Shown: in pieces, positions 19,295 through 31,556 of the stretch | Numbering within the stretch: the stretch's first letter is position 1 | Layout of the letters: each line of letters starts with the position of its first letter | Source of the DNA: Escallonia rubra | Lineage: Eukaryota; Streptophyta; Magnoliopsida; Escalloniales; Escalloniaceae | NCBI GenBank assembly: GCA_033065855.1 | Contig: JAVXUO010001709.1 | Span: 248,001 to 312,000, forward strand | Direction of reading: 5' to 3' | Length of the DNA stretch: 64,000 nucleotides | Program-made: the position numbers and the translations under genes | Notes under the pieces: generated by a model | The model's database searches: none | Told to the model about the DNA's origin: nothing | Seen by the model: only the letters and a program-made list of their open reading frames with translations

Positions 19295-21739
19295 CTAGGC
19301 AACCACACTAGTAACCTCCATGGGAAGAACATGTGTAGCAGGATAGCACACAAGTGGTTGAGCCATGCCCGAGGACAATCCTGGCCCTAGTTCCATGTCA
19401 ATTTTGCCACCACCTTCCACTTCCCAATCAAAGCACTGAACGAACGTCCCGATCGCCGCTTGCATAACCGCGGATGAAAGCGATGCACCGGGGCATCCTC
19501 TCCTTCCAGTGCCAAAAGGAAAATTGTTGAAGCTCTGGCCCTTGGTATCCAGTAGCTGCTGGTTATGATCGCGAATAGTTTCCGCGGAGCTGCCTAGAAA
19601 CCTCTCTGGTACAAAGGCAGTTGGATCTTCCCATTCGTTCGGATCCCTCATTATGGCGTATAGATTGAATATAACTCTGTCATTCTTTGTTATGTTGTAG
19701 CCATGAATCTTGCAGTCTTCCCCACATTTGCGGAATATTAATGGCGCTGCCGGGTGCAACCTCAGACTTTCTTTGACAACTGCTTGCAAGTACGGAAGGT
19801 GTGGGACGTCCGATTCTTCGACTAGCCTGCTTGAGCCTACAACAGTGTTGATCTCCTCTCTAAGCTTCTTGTAGAGTTCTGGATGATTGATGAGCTCAGC
19901 AAGTGTCCATTGCATGGAAACACTCATTGCCTCAGTTCCTGCCATGAATATTTCCTGCACAGTTTTGAAAACTTGGAGTTAGAGATCATTGATTACTTGG
20001 AAATGCAGAATCATGACGGGTTAAAGATTATGCATGCGTGCACGAATGGCAGTCATGCAAAAATTAGAGTTATGGCTCTTTCACTTAGCTTCAAAATACT
20101 GAGGATCAGAAGTGCATTAGAAGAACAGAGAAAGGGTCGTCTGCACAATGGGTCATGATTGACATGGACATGATGGGACTCACGTTAGCCAGCCTGCTTA
20201 CGAGGTATATATGTGGAGTTTTTTCTCTTAATAATTCATTTTTAATACTTAATTACCTATTTATCTTATTTTGAATCTTATTTACCTATCTAACTCACTT
20301 TTGTGAAATCACGTTTTTAAAGAAAGAAAACGTGGTTTGAAACAGAAATTTCTTTTGAAAACATATGAAAGAAATCTCTGTTTCCTGAAAACGTTGTTTA
20401 AAACCACGTTTTCTTCCCTTAAAAAACGTGATTTGAAACCACGTTTTTTAAAAGTGGGTTCGATAGATAAATAAGGTTCAAAACGGGGTAAAGAGATAAT
20501 TAAGTATTAAAAATGGGTTATTAAGGGAAAAAACTCTATATATGTGATTGAGAGAGGAGCCTTTTTACGAGAAAGTACTCGGGTCTTGAGATTCTGCATT
20601 TAATTCTTATATAAAGATAATTAATAATCGTTAAATATTTTTAGTGACTTTTCTGCTAACACAAAGCAACAATTCTTAACAACATTATTTTAGCGTCACT
20701 AAATAAAAGTCACTAAAAATAACATTTAGTGACTATTACTTATCACTATATATAGGGTAGAAAGAAGATTCTTTCAAAAACGTTTCATTTAGTAATAGAC
20801 TAGACATAAAAGTAGAGGGAAACAAACCATGAAAAAAGACTTCAAATCGTTTCTGGTAAGCTTCACTTCAGCATTTTTATCCCTGTAAACCTCCAACATG
20901 ATATCCATCATATCCTTTCTTTCTGCCATACCAAAATTCCTCTCCTTTTCCACCATGATCCCTTCCACCAAGCTATCAAACAGCTTGAACAAGGTACTTA
21001 GCCTTCTCCCGTAACCAAACAAATCCAATTTCCCAAGAGGACCCAACATCTCTCCCAAACTAAACTTTGGTGCAATCTCTAAAACCCCTTTGACGAACTC
21101 CCAAATCTGCTGGCTTTCGTTGGTGTTATCCGAACATCTCGTGCTCATCGCCATCCTGCATATGATGTTGTTCGTCATGGTCATTAGCTCCACGCCTATA
21201 TTGCACGCCTTCTTCTCTTTCGAGCACTTGTCAAATATTTCCAACAACTTTATCGTCTCTTCCCGCCGAATATCAGCAAACCTATTCACCTGAGGAACAG
21301 AAAGAAGTTGTGTCATGCATATCTTCTTCAGGAAACGCCAGTAAGAACCATAATCGGCATTAACAAACTCCGAGCCTTTGTACATGTTGAAGTCCGAGGC
21401 ACCAAAGTCGGGCCTCGAGACAAAGCTCATCTCATTATTTTTCAGGATTTCTCTTGCAATTGTTGCGTTGGAAACGACTACAGAGTTTGATGAACCGATA
21501 CGTAGGCGCATGATCGGGCCGTACTTCAAAGCTAGGGTCTCGAAGGATTTAGGTAAGACGGAACTTAGTAGATAAAGGTGGCCAACCAAGGGTAACGCAG
21601 GAGGGCTTGGAGGGAGAATTACTTTGCTAGCATGGTCAGATTTGGCCCCTTTTTTTGCCAGAGATCGGAATGCAAGAGTGGAAACAAACCAAATGATGAA
21701 GAGGGAAAAGTAGAATTGAACATCCGAGATGGTCGCCAT
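19295..21739 (-). CDS. Cytochrome P450, CYP71 clan (CYP93/CYP712/CYP705-like), copy B
   Basis: Exons 21739-20828 (304 codons) and 19954-19295 (219 codons plus stop) join in phase 0 over an 873-bp GT-AG intron, giving 523 residues, a usual P450 length. Seen: N-terminal anchor (about 9-28), hinge PPSPPALP (43-50), I-helix AGTEAM (309-314), K-helix ESLR (366-369), PERF (420-423) and haem-binding FGTGRRGCPG with Cys458. It is clearly a paralog of copy A: same strand, same intron position and phase, and similar sequence throughout. The expected role is a membrane-bound ER monooxygenase of specialised metabolism; the substrate is unknown. Oddity: the I-helix Thr that usually follows the acidic residue and helps oxygen activation is Ala, and the next residue is Met. 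The enzyme may use an altered mechanism, as some P450s do, or have reduced activity. A TATA-like box lies 52 bp upstream of the ATG. Confidence 0.92.
20216..20536. mobile_element. MULE-type MITE in P450 B intron
   Basis: The 321-bp element has inverted ends GAGTTTTTTCTCTTAATAA and its near-complement (CCCTTAATAA version). A second inner pair, AACGTGGTTTGAAA/TTTGAAACCACGTT, makes the whole element fold back. It is flanked by a perfect 10-bp direct repeat TATATATGTG at 20206-20215 and 20537-20546, fitting a 9-10-bp Mutator-type target-site duplication. No coding capacity. Confidence 0.9.
20600..20760. mobile_element. AGTGAC-type MITE in P450 B intron
   Basis: Inverted repeat containing ATCGTTAAATATTTTTAGTGAC, AATTCTTAACAA, TAGCGTCACTAAATAAAAG and CATTTAGTGACTATTACTTATCACTATATA. 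It resembles the copy in the P450 A intron at 6085-6240. Confidence 0.6.
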
Positions 21740-21790
21740 TGTTTGCTTGGATTGTGTTTAAAGTGAATCTTTTTGCATGGTTTCTGTGGT

Positions 21791-21798
21791 TTATATAG
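21791..21798 (-). promoter_or_regulatory. Putative TATA box of P450 B
   Basis: Minus strand reads CCTATATAAACC, centred about 55 bp upstream of the ATG at 21739. It would leave a short 5' leader of roughly 20-30 bases. Position and sequence fit, but transcription is not shown. Confidence 0.5.
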
Positions 21799-21849
21799 GA
21801 ATATAGCAAAGGTATGTGGCTCGTATCTGTAAATTGCATATATTATACG

Positions 21850-23071
21850 TCAATTCTAACCATACAATATTGAAGGTTGACCACAATCTTGACCTGGAAA
21901 ATTATGCTACAACAAATTTGAATTCCGAGGTAAGAAAAGGAAACAAGGATAAGACTAGCCCACCCTTTACTCCACATGTAGAAGCTCGTCTCTTATTTTG
22001 AGTACAACTTTCAACTGTGGGCCAACTGCTTTCAGACTGTTCACTCACACTCTCGCAAGCCCCCGCACGCGCGCGTGCGCCCCGTTTTCTCGGCCGAGGC
22101 AGCCACGGCCTTGGCGAAAATTCTCGCAGCATCGATGTTCCCCCGCCCCGTTTTTTTTTTTTTTTTCAGGATCTAAAGTACCTATGTTATTATAGAAAAA
22201 TATCGTTAAATACATTTTAACGACAAAGGATTGTAATTACAAAGTTAAATAACAGAGAGAAAACATTATTAGTTACAATCTTTTTGTCACTAAAGCAATT
22301 ACAGCAGTGATGTTGTATGGCAGATGATCCTTACACTATTTTTTTTTTATGGTTTTACTTATTAAATATCAGTTATTTGTGATGGTCGTTCTTCATACCT
22401 TTTTCATGTTTTTAAAATCTTTTATTTACTTTTGAAAACGCATTGCAATGGAATATGATATTTAGTAACAAATTAGAGTATAAGGAGACAATATTGAGAG
22501 TAAAGATAGAGATATCATTTGTCTAATAGATATGCCAATTGCAGACATATATCTGTTAATCATATATTAATTTAATGTCTACACCATTGGCTTGGAAGAT
22601 TATGCTTGTAACATATTAAATTTGCTTATGATCAACGGGGAGACTGTTCTTATTTACAAACATTTGGAAGCTTGGGACCAAAATAATTTATAGTTGAACT
22701 TTACATTTTTGCTCATCTAGTGAGTAAGGTTACGTTTACACACGAAAAGTGGGGCAATAAGCACAATGGGCTTCTGCCACGGAATGATAACAATTAGTAG
22801 TAATTTAACACGTAAGGTCTCTAGGCCTTTCATCTTATAATCAATTGGATATCGATTTGAATTTGGGACCACTATCCGAATTATGGTAAAATACTAGATT
22901 TGTTGTCTCATGTATGTTTTTCATGACAAAATACTAATCGACGTGGAGGGTTTCTTCAAACAACAAGGGACTATCGACTGTTCAATCAAATGATATTGAG
23001 AATGTTTCTCATCTCTTCTCGAGAATAGAGTGGGCTATATCTTTGCATAATTGTGCTCAATTTTTTATGCG
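21850..23071. other. Intergenic, one MITE-like repeat
   Basis: No gene seen. A GC-rich patch at 22060-22145 ends in a 16-18-base T run. An AGTGAC-family-like inverted repeat (CGTTAAATACATTTTAACGAC ... TTTTTGTCACTAAA) lies at 22195-22310. The remainder is AT-rich. Confidence 0.5.
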
Positions 23072-24617
23072 CCAATTGAAAATGGTTTTGTGCTGGATGT
23101 TTTCGTACATTGTTAACCAAACTCATGAAATGTTTAGTCTTCTAAAGATAAACGAGATTAACGTAACTGATCTGCAGTTTCACGCTTTCTTAATGATAAG
23201 ATTATTATGTTGGTTATTTGATAAACAGAAAGATTTGGGATTCTTAGATAATAACTTAAACTTTTAAAACAGGGATTGGCAAACTCATCAATTTTTTCTA
23301 TCATTGAAGCTTTTAGTTGTAAACCATAGAATCTTCAAACCTCGGATTGTGATTTTTTTTTTTTTTTGGGATAATCGGAGAGCGTTGAAGTATGGGTTAT
23401 TCATCCTAAGACTCGCAGCTACTAACATTCTGGCGTTGAAATTCTATCCCATGATTCTAGAAGATATAGGCTTAATGGAGATTTTCAACTTTCAACACTT
23501 AGAAACTTCTATATCCTAATTCTCCAGGGGTTTGCTTAGGTTCATTGTGAACGAGTTATTTACCGGAAAAGGTCACAAAAATGATTTTGTGACCAATTGA
23601 AAATGATTTTGTGCTGGATGTTTTCGTACATTGTTAACCAAACTCATGAAATGTTTAGTCTTCTAAAGATAAACGAGATTAACGTAACTGATTTGCGGTT
23701 TCACGCTTTCTTAATGATAAGATTATTATGTTGGTTATTTGATAAACAGAATTGGGATTCTTAGAAAATAACTTAAACTTTTAAAACAGGGATTGGCAAA
23801 CTCATCAATTTTTTCTATCATTGAAGCTTTTAGGTGTAAACCATAGAATCTTCAAACCTCGGATTGTGATTTTTTTTTTTTTTTGGGATAATCGGAGAGC
23901 GTTGAAGAATGGATTATTCATCCTAAGACTCGCAGTTACAAACATTCTGGCGTTGAAATTCTATCCCATGATTCTAGAAGATATAGGCTTAATGGAGATT
24001 TTCAACTTTCAACACTAAGAAACCTTCTATATCCTAATTCTCCAGGAGTTTGCTTAGGTTCATTGTGAACGAGTTATTTACCGGAAAAGGTCACAAAAAT
24101 GATTTTGTGACCAATTGAAAATGGTTTTGTGCTGGATGTTTTCGTACATTGTTAACCAAACTCATGAAATGTTTAGTCTTCTAAAGATAAACGAGATTAA
24201 CGTAACTGATCTGCGGTTTCACGCTTTCTTAATGATAAGATTATTATGTTGGTTATTTGATAAACAGAAAGATTTGGGATTCTTAGATAATAACTTAAAC
24301 TTTTAAAACAGGGATTGGCAAACTCATCAATTTTTTCTATCATTGAAGCTTTTAGTTGTAAACCATAGAATCTTCAAACCTCGGAGAGTGATTTTTTTTT
24401 TTTTTTTTTTGATAATCGGAGAGCGTTGAAGTATGGGTTATTCATCCTAAGACTCGCAGCTACTAACATTCTGGCGTTGAAATTCTATCCCATGATTCTA
24501 GAAGATATAGGCTTAATGGAGATTTTCAACTTTCAACACTTAGAAACTTCTATATCCTAATTCTCCAGGGGTTTGCTTAGGTTCATTGTGAACGAGTTAT
24601 TTACCGGAAAAGGTCAA
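23072..24617. repeat. Three tandem copies of a ~520-bp repeat
   Basis: Units begin with CCAATTGAAAATGRTTTTGTG at 23072, 23593 and 24111 (spacings 521 and 518 bp) and end with GAACGAGTTATTTACCGGAAAAGGTCA. Each contains a 15-19-base T run. The junctions carry the palindrome GGTCACAAAAATGATTTTGTGACC. Copies 1 and 3 share variants that copy 2 lacks. Open stretches of 63-74 codons recur in each unit but match no known protein. Confidence 0.95.
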
Positions 24618-27600
24618 AAAAAAAATTGACAAATTTCAGTCAAAATGTGAATAACATAAATAAAAAAAATAGCGACGCTAGTATACAATATTCCGTTACT
24701 TTTGCAAAATAAATTCCGTATAACGTCATAATGAAGTTTTTAAACTTGAAAAGTACAATAATTGAGCACAAGATTTGTGTCTCCGCGAGCAGGGGAGTTT
24801 GTCTAAATGTAATGAGAATCCAAATGTTTCCATCGGTGTTCGCCTCCAACAGTGCTATCATAGTTCCCAAAGTGAGAGTGCGAGCGAATGCAAAGGTGAC
24901 AACGCGAAAGCAGGGAAAGAAAACTTTCCAGTAAGATTACGGAAAGGGAGCGAGCGAGAGAACTGAGAACCGAGGACAGAACGGTTCATAAAATTCGTAA
25001 CATATAAAAGTCAGAATAACTTGCGCAATAAAATTGGCTGCACATGCCGACTTTTAGAATCAATTAGGACAATCACATGGTCAAACAAATATAACAACAA
25101 CAACGTAATGTCAAGTGTACTTATGCTTTGCGGCCAAAGAACTCTTCTCTAAGTTTAAAAAACCATTTGGGTCAATGATCTTCTTTTTAAATTAATGGTG
25201 TCACAAGGACAGCACTCTACACTGTACACTGATTACAGCATCTGCCTGGAAAAACTGATCCACTTACCTCACCATTGGACAATTACAAAGTCCAAATTCC
25301 GACTTTTAACCAGTCTGAGGGAAATTATGTATAAGCTGAGTCAAATAGCTTAATTGTAATGTCCCATTCAAATGTTCGCTGTTGTTCTAGGTGTTCAACA
25401 AATGTGTGTTTCGAAGTCAAAATTTCTTGTTAAAACATAATCAAAGGAAGTCACTAAAAGGGTGCAATTAGTGCTTGAGGGTGGTTTTTAGCAACCCAAT
25501 TTCATTTTTTTGTGGCATTTAACCAACAATGGCAAGATTTTTATATCTTTACATATTTTCGTTCGAAGCTACGTAGGATCCAAATCCATCCTCCGCAGTT
25601 CCTTTAAGAAAATGTAGTATTACGATATCAGTGTTAAGTGACATCGGAGTACCATTTTTTCCTTATTGTTGCATCATTGTTAGACCAAAATTACAAAGTC
25701 AGTATTCAACTTGTAACCAAGTCTAACAGAGAGATACGATGAATCTAATTAATATGTTCGAAGGTTTGAAATTTAGATAAAACCAATTGTAGAAAACAAA
25801 TTGTAGAAAACAAATTTTAGCGAACACTGTTCTATACAATTTAGAGATACGATGAATCCAATTGTAGAAAACAAATTGTAGAGAACACTGTTCTCTACAA
25901 TTTGTTTTCATTAATCGGAATTGATGGAGAAGACGTGGTAACTCTGAGGTATTTAGCTTTAATGTGAATGGAAGTGGTGGATTTTGATAGAAAGTTTTCG
26001 GTAATCAAAGAGCGTGCAGGAGTTCAAAGGGGGTTTTATAACTTTTCATAGGAACTATTATATATATATATATATATATATTTCAATACAGATATATTCG
26101 TACATTGAAACTATTATATAACTGAAGTTTAATTTAGATTTCAATTACCGACATATTGGTGTAAGAAAGCTATCGAAAAACTGGACCTTTAGAAATTTTA
26201 AATGCATAAGAATCGCTAGAAATAAATAGTGAAAAATATTGGTGATAATTGACGTGAAAAATCCAGGTTTGAAAATAAGACCATGTTTTGTGCAATTAAC
26301 TTTTTATACTTCGAGTCATTGATTAGCAGTTAACAACTGATTTATTGTTATAGTTTAATTATAATAGTTGTATTGATTAATTTCAATTGTGTTTTCCACC
26401 AAAGTTCACAATATTTTTATTTCAAATTATTATACAACGTGCAAAGCATATGATCCTTACTAGTTATCCTAAATGCACTAATAAAGTTCAAGAATTAATA
26501 TGGCTTTCTGATGAAGCTTAATTCCAGATAGGGATAGACACAAAGAGCAGAATGTTACAAAATTCATCCTTTTGAAAATCTTAGAGATTTGATTCAGGGA
26601 ATGACGGCTCAGCTTTGAGCATCTTAATCAATATCAACTTGAATCACATTTACTAGAGTTTCTGGATTGAGTCTCTTGAACTTACTGGGACAAGTTTCTT
26701 GAACTTACTGGGACAAGTTCTTTAGAGTTATTGCCAACTGTTGAAAAGGTTGGATCGTTCTTGTTGCCTATGGAAGTCGAGGGCCTATAAGTTTGACGCC
26801 TTTTACAGATATCCAGATCTCTATTATCTCTAGGACCTGTTTTGCAAGTGGAAAACAGGAAAAATTCATTAGTCTTACAATAGAGAACCGAATAAATCCA
26901 ACAGATACAAGGAATTAACTTTTAAATGTAATGGGGAAACTAGAATGTAATTTATGTAAAGGAAGCAGTTCTTTAACTACATTTGACAGTCTGAACTTGT
27001 ACTACTATGGTTCGAAGAGTACAACTAAGTTGGTTACCGGGTATAAAACGGTGTAAAGGTTGGTTACCGGGTTTAAAACGGTGTAATTGTTGATCTAACT
27101 ATTCAGCAGCTGATACATATGGTTCCTAATCAGTTGTAATTCTAATTGGATTAGTAAATGGGTATAGTTAGCATCCAACTTATCAGCTTTGGGGTAACGC
27201 TAGTTATTCTACCCTTGGAAGCAGAATTAACAATTTGCTTTTTGTAGTGCAAACAAAATGATTAATATCTTTGCTTTTGCTCTGAAAGCAGAACTGAAAC
27301 TTCCTTTTCTTGCCTCTGTTTTGCCTTGAAAGTCCAAAATAGGTACTTGTTCCTGGCACCATAGTATACCAGAAGCTTCAAATAAATTTTTTTCCTCTTT
27401 TACAAGCTCCATGCATTACCACTGCCAACATTATTATCATCATCTCCTTCATTTCTAGACAGCAAAACTAAAACAAAAATTTAGATAGAAGGGAAAGAAT
27501 GAAGTGAAGGAAAAAAGGGAGGAATAAGGAGAAAGAAATGGGACTGCAGAGCAGAAAGAGAATGAAGACGAAGAAGAAAAACCCTAAAGGGCAAGTGGGG

Positions 27601-27931
27601 TTTTATTCAAGAAATGGAGAGTAGTTTGGGGATGAAAAAATCAAAAAGTAAGGTGTTAGGGAATCTTTAGACGGAGTTAGGGTCCCCGTCAATTTTGTGT
27701 AGCTCCGTGAAATGCGGGTACAAACCTTAGGGAGCGGAGTGTAATTTACAAAGATAGGAGGGTCCGTGTGTAGTTTAAGGCAAACCTCAGCGGTGCCGTG
27801 TGTAATTTACCCTTTATTGTAACGGTTGAAAACTAGTAAACAAGTTTTCAGTAAAAGGGAGTTCTATGACTTTTATTACAATCACAAGAATTATAATGAA
27901 GAGAATTGTTGGAAGAAAAATGAGAACCTAA
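24618..27931. other. Intergenic, no gene seen
   Basis: AT-rich spacer. It holds a duplicated AATTGTAGAAAACAAATTGTAG segment ending in a 43-bp palindrome (25867-25909), a TA dinucleotide run (26059-26080), and a ~32-bp direct repeat GGTTACCGGGTWTAAAACGG at 27034-27085. None of the short open stretches resembles a protein. Confidence 0.6.
25867..25909. repeat. Perfect palindrome with 21-bp arms
   Basis: Arms beginning GAAAACAAATTGTAGAGAAC face each other across a single base. It could extrude as a cruciform. It may be a fused inverted pair of the repeat just to its left (25780-25830). Confidence 0.95.
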
Positions 27932-28245
27932 GGCCCCGTTCGTTTAGAGTATTTGTTTTCCGTTTTTTGTAATGATGATAAAAAAGATGCATTTTTTGCG
28001 TACTTTTATCATTTTCAGTATTCGTTTTGGATCCAAATATCCAAACAGTGTCAAAAACATGAAAACAGCCCAGAGGTGTTTTCACCTTTTTCCGAAAAAT
28101 TGAACTCAATGTCAGAAAAAACCCAAAAAAATTTTTGTGAAAAATAATAAAAGTACAAGAATGAATTTTCTATCTGAATACAAAAATTATGAAAACGAAA
28201 ACAGAAAATGAAAACGGAAAACAAATACTCTAAACGAACGGGGCC
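27932..28245. mobile_element. Tourist-type (PIF/Harbinger) MITE
   Basis: The 314-bp element has terminal inverted repeats of about 37 bp starting GGCCCCGTTCGTTTAGAGT and is flanked by the 3-bp duplication TAA (27929-27931 and 28246-28248). Both features define PIF/Harbinger MITEs. The interior is AT-rich with no coding capacity. The near-identical arms suggest a fairly recent insertion. Confidence 0.93.
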
Positions 28246-28819
28246 TAACTTATTGGAATCAAGAAATGTACGTAGCACTTGTAGATGGGTGACTAAGACG
28301 CTGATGCCACTGGGCTAATTGGGATTTTGACGTGTAATGAACTTGTGGAATAGGTGAGGAGGACATGCAATAGACATCATTTACATCCGTGAAGAAGTGG
28401 CGCCCCCGTTCATAGATCCTTCACCACAAAATAGAGAGGAAAAATTCAACTGAGATATTGTTTGAACGACAGAATTTTGTAACAGAAATAAGGTTGTGAT
28501 TAATAGAAGGAACACATAATCATCTAAGGTGAAGGATGGATGTGGGTACACAATTTGGTATTTCCAACATGTGACATTCTTAAATATGTACCATCACTAA
28601 TATGCATTTCGCTCGGGCCTCGATAATCCGAGTAAGTATGAAGATGATCAGTGTCAGAAGTGACATGATCAGATGCTCACTGTACAAAGTGAGTGATTTG
28701 TACATCACTTTGTGAAGAAAGCAAGCAAGTTTGCGGCATTAAATTGTGGCATGTATTGAGAGGGTCACAGAAGCAAGAGTGAAGAGATGACATAAGAGTA
28801 TTTGCGCGATTGTTTGAGT

Positions 28820-29910
28820 TCAAATTAGACCAACAGTGAAATGATCATTTCCGCGATGATTGAACTGGTTGTTGCTGGGACCAGAGGACTGGCTGCCATA
28901 GTGTGTGCTGTCAGAGGTGAGAAACGATTTTGTCGATGAATATAATTTGCCGATGAGTATAATTTGTCGATGCAATTGAGAGAGAAGGAGTAGGATCTTC
29001 CTTCTTAAGATGAAGTTCATAGTCCCCAAGTTTAATATAAAGTTCATCAAAGGATATAGATTGGTTGTCACGAGCTCGAAGGGCAGCAGTAATTTCTTTG
29101 AATTCGGGACCTAAACCGGCAAGGAAATAGAGAACCAAGTCATCCTCAAAAAGTGGGTTGTCAACAAGGGCAAGATCATCAGCAATAGCTCGCATGTGTG
29201 GGTGGTATTTCGGAATGGATCGTCGAGCGAGATTTGTTAGCAAAAAGGACAAGGAGGCGTTCCCATGCTTCCTATGATGAGGAAGCGGTGGAGAAGTGAG
29301 GTTGAATGGTGTCAACATAGCTACCATGCATGGCGTTGAGGATAAGTCCTTGGCAATGCCGTAGGATATATTCCGGGTCGGGAATACATTTAGTAGAGGT
29401 GGAGGATTATGGGATTGTTCAGGAGGGTGGTGGATGTGAACCATCAATGATGCTAAGCAGTTTATGACCAATTAGACTAGAGTATAGTTGGGTTCTCCAC
29501 ACGGTGAAATTGGTGTATGTAGGTTTGGTAGGAAGGTGAGATGGTGCATTAAAGAAAACAACAGAGTTTGCCATGGATCGGTGAAATGAGCTTTTAATCA
29601 AGAGGCTTTGATACCATATTAAAGGCAGGCAGTGTATTTGGAATACTGTGCTCTCTTTTCATTCATTTACAGTGCATGTATAAAGGATGATGTACAAGTG
29701 AGATGAGAGAGAGATGAAGAGCTATGGGATTTGTTTACATTCAAACACATTTGAGATGAGATAGAGAGATGGAGAGAACTATGGGATATGTTTTCATCCA
29801 AATATCCCATGGATATGGCATATGCAGCTGCCGAGTCAAGAGGGAGACTTGGCGAGTCATGAGGGAGACTTGGTCGTTCCATGCATGATGGGTGTAACAT
29901 TAACAAAATC
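28820..29910 (-). mobile_element. Copia retrotransposon 5' end: LTR and truncated gag
   Basis: On the minus strand, the likely LTR starts near 29905 (TGTTAATGTTACACCC) and stops before TGGTATCAAAGCC at about 29617-29605, a Met-tRNA primer-binding site. The gag begins at 29574 (MANSVVFF) and, across a frameshift near 29430, continues with motifs such as [35 protein letters not shown] and [17 protein letters not shown]. This is the UBN2-type Copia gag. It ends near 28900 without zinc knuckle, protease or polymerase, so the element is truncated and inactive. Confidence 0.85.
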
Positions 29911-29949
29911 ACGTCATGTATAGCACTGCTAAAAGTAGCTAAAATGAAA

Positions 29950-31556
29950 CGCAGAACCTAAAAGAATTTAAGGTTGTCAAAAGCTTCAAACATAAGCCAA
30001 GTACTGATGGCCAATTACTAAATTTATGCAGTTAGGTTGTCACAAATCAAATCTTACCACAGAAAGTCACAAATCAAGTCCACCTAAACTAACAAAAGAT
30101 GTATCAAAAGGATACAAACTAATGCAATTACCTCTGGTTCAAAAATGCAGCGCAGGCACTTTCTTGGCAGTGGCAACCTCTTAAAGGACATGCGAGTGCA
30201 ATAGTTGTGTCATCTGCTTCAATCCCTTTTAAGTATAGGAGGAGTTAAGGCGAGGCGATAGTTGCAACTTCAATTCTAGGCTGCCATTTGGGAGAGTGAG
30301 TAAAGTTCAATGCAGACCTTTGAAAACATTCCCACTAAATTTCTAGTCCTACAGTGTGTTCACTGCAAATTCTTTAAATCTTCTTCCTCGTTTTCCTTTC
30401 CAACATCTTCTTTTCGTTTCTTGCCTTCCTCGTCAGGGCTCAACAACTTTTGTTATCCTATGTAAGTTCACAAGCAGATCTGCATTTTCCCAGATGCACA
30501 AGATAACAAAGAGCTGAAACAATGCCTAGATTGTCTCTACTTTGTCCCGTCAACCAAATCAATAATCTCGGAGAGAATGAAGAGTTTATTATGGAGCGCC
30601 ACAACCTAGAAGGATAAATTGTTCTGTTCTTTGTAAGTACCAGAGAGAAAATTGATACCTTGTACCCAGCAGTACTGGAATTAGAGGCTTGTAGTTCACT
30701 ATGAAGTGTATATCCCAGAAAGAGAAGATTGATACCTTGTACCCAACACTACTGGAATTAGAGGCTTGTAGTTCACTATGAATTGCATATCCCAGAATAA
30801 ATCAATACAGTAGTCACATACTTAATATATTTCTATAAAAGTGTACTAATTAGTGAATACTAGATCTTGCAGACATGTTATAACAATGTACACTTTCCCA
30901 TTTCCTCATTTCCCAATCACAGCAAGTGATGGTAAAAGAGAAATCACCCCCTAGCCCAGAACAAAACTGCCAGAGTCAATCTCCAACCTTTGTACTAAGG
31001 GTAACCATATAACTAGCGTAAGGAAAAATAACAATAATAATCACCAAGGAAACAAAGAATAGCCAGTGAGTACATTTTTCAGGTCTACAAAATTGGTACT
31101 TTCTTGTCATATTCAATCAGAGAATTACAAAATACAAAGAGTCTACTAAACAACAGAAGCAGATAGGGGGAGGTAACCTTTATGTACATTTTTCATATCA
31201 ATACGTGCTAATCCTAAGCCAAAACCTTCAGTTAATGACCGTAGTGAGCAACATATACACACACTAATCTGTAACTCGAACAGAGGATACTACTACCATT
31301 AATGCCTACAGATCCTAAGCAAAGATCTTCACCTGGGTAACATGTAAAAGACTTGCCTATGGATCCTAAGCAAAGATCCTAAGCTGGATATTAGCTAACC
31401 AAAAGTAGTTCGTAAATCAACTTTGAGAGCCAACGATCATCAGATGATGATCTTACCAAGCAGGTCAGTTTGCCCATTCTCCTTTCTCCAGAAATCCTTA
31501 CTCTCTTTGCTCTCTCAACGATAGTTGATATACAGATGTGATGAATACCATGTAGT
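29950..31556. other. Intergenic 3' side of UVI4-like gene
   Basis: No gene seen. It contains a 77-bp direct duplication around GATACCTTGTACCCARCA (first base 30654 and 30731). The last few hundred bases probably include the 3' UTR of the gene ending at 31557. Confidence 0.5.
30643..30797. repeat. 77-bp tandem duplication
   Basis: Two copies of a unit with GATACCTTGTACCCA and GGAATTAGAGGCTTGTAG, about 95% identical by eye. Confidence 0.9.

Noticed and set aside
5102..21739. P450 biosynthetic gene cluster
   Set aside because: Only two paralogous P450s are present, with transposons between them and no other pathway enzyme (synthase, transferase) nearby. A tandem duplication is enough to explain it.
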